This document shows, one piece after another, positions 58,021-64,000 of a stretch of 64,000 nt of DNA. Under the pieces are notes generated by a model that saw nothing but the letters and a program-made list of their open reading frames with translations, had not been told where the DNA came from and ran no database searches. Each line of letters opens with the position of its first letter. The stretch's first letter is position 1. The position numbers were made by a program, and so were the translations under genes. This DNA is from Deltaproteobacteria bacterium (GTDB taxonomy: Bacteria > Desulfobacterota > Binatia > Binatales > Binataceae). Where the stretch lies: assembly GCA_021780225.1 (NCBI GenBank), contig JAJXZF010000036.1, positions 34,267 through 98,266 of the forward strand. Reading direction: 5' to 3'.

Positions 58021-59247
58021 TCAGATCAACTTGAAGGCCCGCGCGACGTTTTCGCCCGGCACGCCCCGCCGCGCCGTCGTGGTCATTCCCGCGACCATCC
58101 CGCGCAACTCCTCGAGATAGTTTCCCGGATGGTCGGGATGGGGATAGTCGGACGCCCAGAAGAAACGGTCTTCGCCGATGAGTCCGGTCAGCGCGGCGAT
58201 CGATCGTTCGTCAGTGTCGGCCGAGATGTAGCACTGGCGCTTGAAGTAGAATGACGGCCGTTCCTTGAGCGGCACCGTGCCGCCGAGCGCGGTGCGCCGG
58301 AAGATCGCGTCGCCGCGATCGAGCCAATAACCGATCCATCCCGCGCCCGATTCGAGCACCACCGTGCGCAAGCGCGGGAACTTGTCGAAGACGCCGAACT
58401 GGAACATCGTGCCGAACGCCTGCGGCACGCCCGCCGCGGCGAACAGATCGAGGAACCAGTCGGCCCACGCGATGTCCTCGAAGCGCTGATGCACGCTGAA
58501 CTGCGGCGGTTCGAGCGTCGGATGGATCGCGAGCGGCACGTCGAGGTCCTGCGCCGCCGCGAACAACACGTCGTGATCGGGATGGCTGTGGGGTTTGCGC
58601 GTGATCGTGAAGGGACAGACGAAAGCGCCCCCGCAGCCGTCTTTCACCGCGCGTTCCAGCTCGCGCGCGGCGGCCGCCGGATCGCCCAGCGACAGATGCG
58701 CGATCGGCACGAGCCGTCCGCCCGAGTCGCGGCAGAAATCCGCTATCCAGCGGTTGTAGGCGCGGCAATAGGCGCCGCTCAGCGCCGCGTCGAAAAGCTC
58801 GGCTTCCCACAACAGCCCGATCGTCGGATAGAGCACGCTTTTGGCCATGCCCTCGCGCTCGAGCAGTTGCAGCCGTTCCTTCATATCCATCGCGCCAAAC
58901 GCCGCGCCGCCGACGTAAGACTCCTTCGGCGCCACGCTCTCGAGACTGTCGAAAAAGCCGTGCTTCCGGCCCGACCGTGCGGCCATTTTGCCGCGCTGCT
59001 CGGCGTTGATGGTTTCGATTTTGTCGCCCAACTCCTGCAGCGCCTTCATCCCGCCCAGCGACGCGAGCAGCGTGGGCGAGGTGAGCGCCGCGCGCTTGCC
59101 GTCGATTTCGAGATATTCGCGCCCGTCGTCGCCCACCCGGATGCGAATCGCACGGTCGCGATATTTGGCTTCCAGATAACGCTCCCACAGATCCGGCGGC
59201 TCGAGAATGTGGCCGTCGGCGTCGATCAGCAGTTCCTCGCCAGGCAT
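58021..59247 (-). CDS. Amidohydrolase-2 family metal-dependent hydrolase
   Basis: TIM-barrel hydrolase or decarboxylase of the amidohydrolase-2 family (408 residues), related in layout to gamma-resorcylate/aminocarboxymuconate-semialdehyde decarboxylase-type proteins. Metal-site wording: LLIDADGHILEPPDLWERYL (the first strand has DxH), PLAIHPTLEPP, SGAGWIGYWLDR and FFWASDYPHPDHPGNYLEE (C-terminal acid). ATG at 59247 follows AGAGGGA; the frame extends upstream but is arginine-rich. Substrate unknown. The order of the second metal ligand is not certain by eye. Confidence 0.85.
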   Translation of the reverse strand: MPGEELLIDADGHILEPPDLWERYLEAKYRDRAIRIRVGDDGREYLEIDGKRAALTSPTLLASLGGMKALQELGDKIETINAEQRGKMAARSGRKHGFFDSLESVAPKESYVGGAAFGAMDMKERLQLLEREGMAKSVLYPTIGLLWEAELFDAALSGAYCRAYNRWIADFCRDSGGRLVPIAHLSLGDPAAAARELERAVKDGCGGAFVCPFTITRKPHSHPDHDVLFAAAQDLDVPLAIHPTLEPPQFSVHQRFEDIAWADWFLDLFAAAGVPQAFGTMFQFGVFDKFPRLRTVVLESGAGWIGYWLDRGDAIFRRTALGGTVPLKERPSFYFKRQCYISADTDERSIAALTGLIGEDRFFWASDYPHPDHPGNYLEELRGMVAGMTTTARRGVPGENVARAFKLI

Positions 59248-59398
59248 TTGTCCCTCTGTGAATTGACGGCGAACAAGATGTCGCCGCCGGCGCGCCTTGA
59301 TGCCGCGACTATAGGGCGGATCGGCGGGCGCGGGCAAACCAGCCGAACGTTTGTTTGGGAAGGCCGTCGTGCGAGGCGTCCGGTTCGCGAGGCGCCGG

Positions 59399-59427
59399 TT
59401 GACAGGCCGCGTCTCCGTTATTAATTT
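59399..59427 (+). promoter_or_regulatory. Promoter for marR-pirin-cytochrome unit
   Basis: TTGACA (59399-59404), 17 bases, TAATTT (59422-59427). The -35 is perfect. The -10 lies inside the AT-rich operator-like repeats. Confidence 0.6.
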
Positions 59428-59461
59428 GAATTTAAATCATTTATATTTCAATAATTTGAAT
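59422..59461. promoter_or_regulatory. Operator-like direct repeats upstream of the MarR gene
   Basis: TAATTTGAAT occurs at 59422-59431 and 59452-59461, 30 bases apart (about three helical turns), and ATTTGAATTTAAAT at 59424-59437 is near-palindromic. It overlaps the -10 box and lies 23 bases before the marR start, the usual place for autoregulation by a MarR dimer. That role is inference. Confidence 0.5.
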
Positions 59462-59483
59462 CAAAAGGATTTGCGCAATTGTA

Positions 59484-59942
59484 ATGGCCACCCGGTTCAA
59501 AGGCTCCGATCGCGAAGTTCGCGCGCTCGACGCTTACATCAAGCTGACCCGCGCGTCCGAAACGCTGGCGGCGATGCTCGCGCGTCCGCTCGCGCGGGCC
59601 GGGTTGACCACCGCCCAACTCGGCGTGCTCGAGGCGCTGCTGCATCTCGGCGCGATGAACGAGCGGGAGTTGGGCCGCAAACTTTTGCGCAGCGGCGGCC
59701 ACATAACCACCGTGCTCGACAATTTGGAACGGCGGGAGTTGATTCGCCGCGCGCGCAGCACCGAAGACCGGCGCTGCGTCTCCGTCAGTCTTACGCCAAA
59801 AGGCAAAAATCTGATCGGCCGGGTGTTTCCGGCCCACGCCGGACGAATCGCGGATGCGATGGGCGCGCTGGGCGCCGCCGAACAGAATGAACTGGGCCGG
59901 TTGTGCCGCAAGCTTGGGCGCGCGGCGCACGAATCGGCCTGA
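59484..59942 (+). CDS. MarR-family transcriptional regulator
   Basis: Winged-helix regulator of 152 residues. Helix-turn-helix and wing: LTTAQLGVLEALLHLGAMNERELGRKLLRSGGHITTVLDNLERRELIRRARSTEDRRCV spans about 45-102, broken here only for description. TEDRRCVSVSLTPKG is the typical wing. It lies 12 bases before the pirin gene and downstream of operator-like repeats, so it likely controls itself and pirin. Ligand unknown; MarR proteins next to pirins often respond to phenolic or oxidative compounds. Confidence 0.9.
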   Translation: MATRFKGSDREVRALDAYIKLTRASETLAAMLARPLARAGLTTAQLGVLEALLHLGAMNERELGRKLLRSGGHITTVLDNLERRELIRRARSTEDRRCVSVSLTPKGKNLIGRVFPAHAGRIADAMGALGAAEQNELGRLCRKLGRAAHESA

Positions 59943-59954
59943 AGGAGAACAACC

Positions 59955-60653
59955 ATGATCGCAATTCGCCAAGCTGAAGAACGCGGCCGCACCGGCGCCG
60001 GCTGGCTCGACAGCCGCCATTCGTTTTCGTTCGCCGAATATTACGATCCGCGCGAGATGGGTTTTTCGCGGCTGCGCGTGATCAACGACGACCGGATCGC
60101 GCCCGGCGGCGGTTTTCCGCCCCATTCGCATCGCGACATGGAGATCGTCACCTACGTGCTCGACGGCGCCGTGCGCCATCGCGACAGCCTCGGCAACGGT
60201 TCCGTAATCGAAGCCGGCGAGGTGCAGCGGATGAGCGCGGGAACGGGCGTAACGCACAGCGAATTCAATGCGTCCGCGTCGGCGCCGCTTCATCTGCTGC
60301 AAGTCTGGATCGAGCCGGATCGCCGCGGCCATCAGCCGGGCTACGAGCAGCGCCGCTTCGCGCAGGATCGCAAGCGCGGCCGGATGCTCTTAATCGCGTC
60401 GCCCGACGGCCGCGACAATTCGCTGCGGCTCAATCAGGACGCGCGGATTTATGCGGGCGTGGTTGAATCCGGCGGTTCGCTCGAGATCGCGCTCGCGCCC
60501 TCGCGCCACGGCTATCTGCATCTGATTCGCGGCGCGGCGACGTTGAACGGAATCGCGATGCGCGCCGGCGCCGGCGCCAAAATCGTTGACGAGAGCGCGC
60601 TGACGCTCGCGGCGGTTGAAGAATCCGAGGCGCTCTGGTTTGATCTGCCCTGA
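59955..60653 (+). CDS. Pirin-family bicupin (quercetinase-like)
   Basis: Bicupin iron protein of 232 residues resembling E. coli YhhW. Metal ligands are in FPPHSHRDMEIVTYVL (about 55-70) with two His and a Glu, and GTGVTHSEFN (third His). The opening WLDSRHSFSFAEYYDPREMGF is the pirin hallmark. A strong ribosome site GAAGGAG precedes the ATG. The C-terminal cupin (about 130-232) is less conserved. Enzymatic quercetinase activity occurs in some members; the true role is open. It is the middle gene of marR-pirin-cytochrome. Confidence 0.92.
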   Translation: MIAIRQAEERGRTGAGWLDSRHSFSFAEYYDPREMGFSRLRVINDDRIAPGGGFPPHSHRDMEIVTYVLDGAVRHRDSLGNGSVIEAGEVQRMSAGTGVTHSEFNASASAPLHLLQVWIEPDRRGHQPGYEQRRFAQDRKRGRMLLIASPDGRDNSLRLNQDARIYAGVVESGGSLEIALAPSRHGYLHLIRGAATLNGIAMRAGAGAKIVDESALTLAAVEESEALWFDLP

Positions 60654-60682
60654 ACGCGCGGCGCCGCTGGCCACGCCCGCCT

Positions 60683-62329
60683 GTGAGAACAAGCAAGATT
60701 GTCGCTGTGACGGCCGGCGCCGTTTTCGTGATTGGCGCGGCGCTGGCCGGATCTGTAGTGTGGCGCGCTTTCCGCTCCGCCGATGGGCCGCCGCGATGGG
60801 AAAACGCGCTCGCGCGGACCGTCCGTCATCTCGCGATTCCCGCCGCGCAGCGGCGTCGGCTGAATCCGCTCGAAACAACCGCCGCGAACCTCGCGGCCGG
60901 CCGCGAGGAGTTTCTCGCGCGTTGCGCGCGCTGCCACGGCGTGGACGGCGGCGGCCGCACGCCGATGGGCCAGCGGCTTTACCCGCGCGTGCCCGATCTG
61001 CGGCTCGCATCGACGCGGAATCTGAGCGACGGCGAACTTCATTACATCATCGCGCACGGCGTGCCGTGGACCGGGATGCCGGGATGGCGGCGGCCGACGC
61101 CGGAATCCGCAATCGATCTCTGGCGCCTCGTGCTCTACGTTCGCAGCCTGCGCCGGCTGAGCGCGCCGGAACAGAACGAACAGGCGCGGACGCTCGCGGC
61201 GGCGCATTATGTCGGCTCGCAGGCGTGCGCGAAATGCCACGCCGCCATTTATCAGCGTTGGCGGAAAACCCCGATGGCCAACGTGGTGCGCGACCCGCGC
61301 GCCGATCCGGGAGCGATCGCGCCCGGCTTCGCCGCCAATCGCGTGTCCCCGTTCACGCGCGCGCAAGTCGCGTTCGTTTACGGCGGCATTTGGAAGCAGC
61401 GTTATTTCACGAAAATCGGCGGCGACTATTTTCCGCTGCCTGTGCAATGGGATTTCGCGCGGCCGCAATGGCTGCCCTATTTCGTGACCATCGGCGAAGA
61501 TTGGTGGGCGGGCCTGTATCCGCCCGACAATATGCGCCGCCCGACCGGGCCGCTATGCGACGGATGCCATTCCGTGGGCTACGATATCCGCGCCAAACAG
61601 CCGGCCGAATGGAACGTCGGATGCGAACGCTGCCACGGACCCGGCAGCGCGCACGCGGCGCGTCCCGCGCCGGACAATATCCTCAATCCCGCCCGGATGG
61701 ACTACGTGGCGGCCAACGACGTATGTATCCAATGCCATTCGCAGGGCCGTCCTCTGACTAATCCAATCGAAGGAAAATACTATGATTGGCCGGTGGGCTT
61801 TCGCGTCGGACTGAGATTGCGCGATTTCTGGAAGCTCGAGGGCCATACGCTCGGTCAGACTAATTTTTACTATTTTGCCGACGGCACCGCGCACAAAAAC
61901 CGGATGCAGGGCAACGATTTCGTGCAAAGCATGATGTATCGGCGGGGAATCTCCTGCATGGATTGCCACGACGCGCACGGCACGGCCAATTATGCGGAGC
62001 TGCGCGCGCCGGCCGAATCGCTATGTCTCGAATGCCACGGGCCGGGTTCGCCCAATGGTCCGCGCGCGGCGACGCTCGAACTCCATATGCATCACCGGCC
62101 GGGCGCGCCGGGCGGGCGCTGCGTCGATTGTCATATGCCGGGAATCGAAACCGAAGGCGTTCCCGGAGCCTACGTCCACGCCCATACTTTCCGATTTATC
62201 GCGCCCGCGATGACCGGCAAATACGGCATTCCGAATCCGTGCACGTCATGCCATACGCGCAAGACCACGGCGTGGGCGACGGCGGCAATCCGCGCCTGGC
62301 GCGGCCGTTCTCCCTGGCGTCTAGAGTAG
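60683..62329 (+). CDS. Nonaheme c-type cytochrome
   Basis: Exported electron-transfer protein of 548 residues with nine CxxCH heme motifs: CARCH (81), CAKCH (182), CDGCH (292), CERCH (314), CIQCH (348), CMDCH (425), CLECH (448), CVDCH (480) and CTSCH (520). Residues 1-27 form a signal anchor. The first heme lies in a mono-heme cytochrome c domain (about 66-160, with GMPGW as axial Met region) and the other eight resemble the cytochrome c554/NapC-like multiheme fold. GTG start at 60683. The ccm operon at 20.7-26.5 kb would mature it. A redox partner is not evident. Confidence 0.88.
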   Translation: MRTSKIVAVTAGAVFVIGAALAGSVVWRAFRSADGPPRWENALARTVRHLAIPAAQRRRLNPLETTAANLAAGREEFLARCARCHGVDGGGRTPMGQRLYPRVPDLRLASTRNLSDGELHYIIAHGVPWTGMPGWRRPTPESAIDLWRLVLYVRSLRRLSAPEQNEQARTLAAAHYVGSQACAKCHAAIYQRWRKTPMANVVRDPRADPGAIAPGFAANRVSPFTRAQVAFVYGGIWKQRYFTKIGGDYFPLPVQWDFARPQWLPYFVTIGEDWWAGLYPPDNMRRPTGPLCDGCHSVGYDIRAKQPAEWNVGCERCHGPGSAHAARPAPDNILNPARMDYVAANDVCIQCHSQGRPLTNPIEGKYYDWPVGFRVGLRLRDFWKLEGHTLGQTNFYYFADGTAHKNRMQGNDFVQSMMYRRGISCMDCHDAHGTANYAELRAPAESLCLECHGPGSPNGPRAATLELHMHHRPGAPGGRCVDCHMPGIETEGVPGAYVHAHTFRFIAPAMTGKYGIPNPCTSCHTRKTTAWATAAIRAWRGRSPWRLE

Positions 62330-62448
62330 CCGCCGGCGTAACGGATTCACGACCGCCGCGTTTGAACGAAAAACGCCGCGGCCGGTTATCCCGCCCGGCC
62401 GTGATTAAAGGATATGGATTCTAAATCCAATAACAAAAAGGCTAAAAT

Positions 62449-62638
62449 CGTGTCCCGCAGGTGAGTTTGCTCGGTGATGACGGATCGGGATTCTTCGCTT
62501 CGCTCAGAATGACAGCAAAGACGCTCCATTATGTAACTCTGAGCATCCCATCATGTCATTCTGAGCGCAGGCTGCCGGAGCGAAGAATCCCGAATCTGTA
62601 AGCCTGTTGATGAATAAAATCGAGAGACAGCACACTAA
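62449..62638. repeat. Third repeat element with related ends
   Basis: Left end TGTCCCGCAG (62451-62460) and right end GAGACAGCACACTAAG (62624-62639) resemble the near end of copy B (TAGTGTGCTGTCCCGCA) in inverted orientation. The interior is different and consists of GTCATTCTGAG-type modules (see next entry). Size, about 190 bp, matches copies A and B. The relation is suggestive only. Confidence 0.4.
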
Positions 62639-62750
62639 GAAAGCTCTGCACAAGCCAGCTTGTTATTCTGAACGGAGCGGAGCGAAAGAACCCCGAGATT
62701 CCCTTCGCAAGACTCAGGGCAGGCTTTCGCCGCGCTCAGAATGACAAAAA
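62485..62750. repeat. Cluster of GTCATTCTGAG-type dispersed repeats
   Basis: Modules in alternate orientation: GGGATTCTTCGCTTCGCTC then AGAATGACAGC near 62488-62515, GTCATTCTGAGCGCAGG with AGCGAAGAATCCC at about 62558-62592, and TTATTCTGAACGGAGCGGAG with CTCAGAATGACA at about 62663-62745. These recur at 14861-14972 and 28117-28155. They fill the 456-bp gap between the cytochrome and argC genes. I see no gene in this gap. Confidence 0.7.
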
Positions 62751-62785
62751 TGCCGATGATGGTTGATAATTTTGAATTGCGCGAA

Positions 62786-63841
62786 TTACGGGACGGGGGC
62801 GGCGGCGAGCAGGCCGGCGGCTTCGTCGTAGCCGAGCATCAGATTGAGATTCTGCACCGCCTGGCCGGCGGCGCCTTTGCCGAGATTGTCGATCGCCGTG
62901 AGCACGCAGAGCGTCTGCGAGCGCCGTTCGAGCACGAAGGCGATTTCGCAGAAATTGGTCGCGCGCACGTTCTTCAATTCCGGCAGTTCGCCGGGCTTGA
63001 GCAGACGGATGAAGCGCGACTTGGCGAAGCTCGCCTCGAAGGCGTCGCGCACGTCCTGTTCGGTCGTTCCCGCGCGCGGGCGCATGAAGATCGAGCTCAG
63101 GATGCCGCGGGTGACGGGCAGCAGATGCGGCACGAACATCACCGCGACCTCACGGCCGAGCGTCGCGCCGATCTCCTGTTCCATCTCGGGCGTATGGCGG
63201 TGGTTGCCAATTTTGTAAGCGCGGAAATTCTCGTTGACTTCGGCGAAAAGCTGCTCGATCGCGGCTTGGCGGCGCGCGCCGGTGGTGCCCGATTTGGCGT
63301 CGATCACGATCGACGCGGGATCGATCAGGTCGCGCTTGATTAGCGGCAGTAGGCCCAGCAGCGCGCCCGTCGGATAGCATCCGGGATTCGCGACGATGCG
63401 CGCCTCGCGCAGTTCGCGGCGATGGAATTCGCTGAGGCCGTAAACCGCCTCCTTGAGCATCGCGGGCGCGGGATGGTCGGCGCCGTAGGTCTGGCGATAA
63501 GCCGCGGGATCTTTGAGGCGGAAGTCGGCTGACACGTCGATCGCCTTGATTCCCGCCTGCACGAGGTCGGCCAGAATCGGCGCGCCGACCCGTTCCGGCA
63601 GGCAGGAGATGACGATCTCGGCGCGGCCGCGAATCAGGTCCGCGCGCAGTTCCTCGAACGGCGGCAGATCGATTCCGGCCATGTGCCGGTAAACCTCGGC
63701 GACTTCGCGGCCGGCATAATGCTCGGATGTGAGCGCGGCCAATTCGACGAACGGATGGCCGGCGAGGATCCGCACCGCTTCAATTCCGGAATAGCCGGAC
63801 GCACCCAACACCGCTACTCTAACCCTGTCGTGCGAAGCCAT
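62786..63841 (-). CDS. argC: ArgC, N-acetyl-gamma-glutamyl-phosphate reductase
   Basis: NADPH-dependent enzyme of arginine synthesis that reduces N-acetylglutamyl phosphate to the semialdehyde. The 351 residues begin MASHDRVRVAVLGASGYSGI with the nucleotide-binding GxxGxxG region. The catalytic cysteine is in IVANPGCYPTGALLGLLPLI (about 148), and KSGTTGARRQ and HRHTPEMEQEIG are family segments. The C-terminal VQNLNLMLGYDEAAGL is standard. Convergent with the repeat cluster; other arg genes are not in view. Confidence 0.97.
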   Translation of the reverse strand: MASHDRVRVAVLGASGYSGIEAVRILAGHPFVELAALTSEHYAGREVAEVYRHMAGIDLPPFEELRADLIRGRAEIVISCLPERVGAPILADLVQAGIKAIDVSADFRLKDPAAYRQTYGADHPAPAMLKEAVYGLSEFHRRELREARIVANPGCYPTGALLGLLPLIKRDLIDPASIVIDAKSGTTGARRQAAIEQLFAEVNENFRAYKIGNHRHTPEMEQEIGATLGREVAVMFVPHLLPVTRGILSSIFMRPRAGTTEQDVRDAFEASFAKSRFIRLLKPGELPELKNVRATNFCEIAFVLERRSQTLCVLTAIDNLGKGAAGQAVQNLNLMLGYDEAAGLLAAAPVP

Positions 63842-64000
63842 CAGGGGTCCCGAGGCGCCTCCTAAAAAATTAATGTCGGTTTAATCGAAATATCACTAAA
63901 GCCGATATGTGGCCAGCCACGGCGCCGGATTAATCAACAGGCGCTTTGGGCGCATCCGCGCGCGTCCAGCCGCAAGCGGCGACGGCGTCCTTCCGAAACC
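63842..64000. other. Intergenic region upstream of argC
   Basis: Contains an AT-rich stretch (about 63866-63903) that could hold the argC promoter. I see no gene or clear operator before the window ends. Confidence 0.3.

Overview
The window is high-GC, gene-dense chromosomal DNA with about 58 protein-coding genes and pseudogenes. I see no rRNA, tRNA or CRISPR array. The host is a diderm bacterium: it has lptF/lptG and lpxA for lipopolysaccharide, System I (Ccm) cytochrome c maturation and a nine-heme cytochrome. It also makes coenzyme F420 (cofG, cofH, cofD, cofE). F420 together with lipopolysaccharide, a CXXXY-type CcmE and this mix of housekeeping genes suggests an uncultured deltaproteobacteria-like lineage, for example Binatota/Desulfobacterota_B. 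That placement is inference and is not proven by anything in the window.

Layout. 1-5 kb: lptG (cut by the window edge) and lptF, diverging from rlmB and a GT39-type membrane glycosyltransferase; then a PPOX-type flavoprotein and a 198-bp terminal-inverted-repeat element. 5-10 kb, minus strand: an F420 operon cofG-cofH-cofD-cofE running into a polyprenyl diphosphate synthase. 10.4-14.8 kb: a 2-oxoacid dehydrogenase E1alpha-E1beta-E2 operon without E3, then a zinc alcohol dehydrogenase. 15-20.6 kb: tannase-family esterase, a membrane hypothetical, yacG, lpxA and an alkaline-phosphatase-superfamily lipoprotein. 20.7-26.5 kb: ccmE-ccmF-ccmH-(ccmI-like)-ccmA-ccmB-ccmC-ccmD. 26.5-28.1 kb: an IS110-family element with a candidate bridge-RNA region. 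28.2-32 kb: a membrane hypothetical, a DnaJ with a half-size zinc finger, CbpM, tilS. 32-41.1 kb: ftsH, folP, cdaA-cdaR-glmM-pdxJ-nnrDE, tsaE. 41.2-45.2 kb: a small membrane protein, lysC, cimA, cysE. 45.4-55.3 kb: cysteine desulfurase-mnmA-mtaB-rnc-era-der, an inverted second copy of the 200-bp element, guaA, gltX. 55.3-59.3 kb: a DHA2 efflux pump, a small accessory zone with broken genes and element remnants, an amidohydrolase. 59.4-62.3 kb: MarR regulator, pirin, nonaheme cytochrome. 62.3-64 kb: a cluster of dispersed repeats and argC.

Genes that work together: the ccm operon would equip the nonaheme cytochrome with heme; the desulfurase feeds sulfur to MnmA; CysE supplies O-acetylserine for cysteine; LysC and CimA start the aspartate/lysine and isoleucine routes; CdaA-CdaR-GlmM link c-di-AMP to cell-wall precursor synthesis.

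The most unusual items are the Ccm system (a Cys-type CcmE beside a five-cysteine CcmH variant and a CcmI-like protein carrying a zinc ribbon), the 200-bp inverted-repeat elements that sit directly against stop codons, the IS110 element with flanking 10-bp repeats, and a reading frame at 57.2-57.45 kb interrupted by two in-frame TGA codons.
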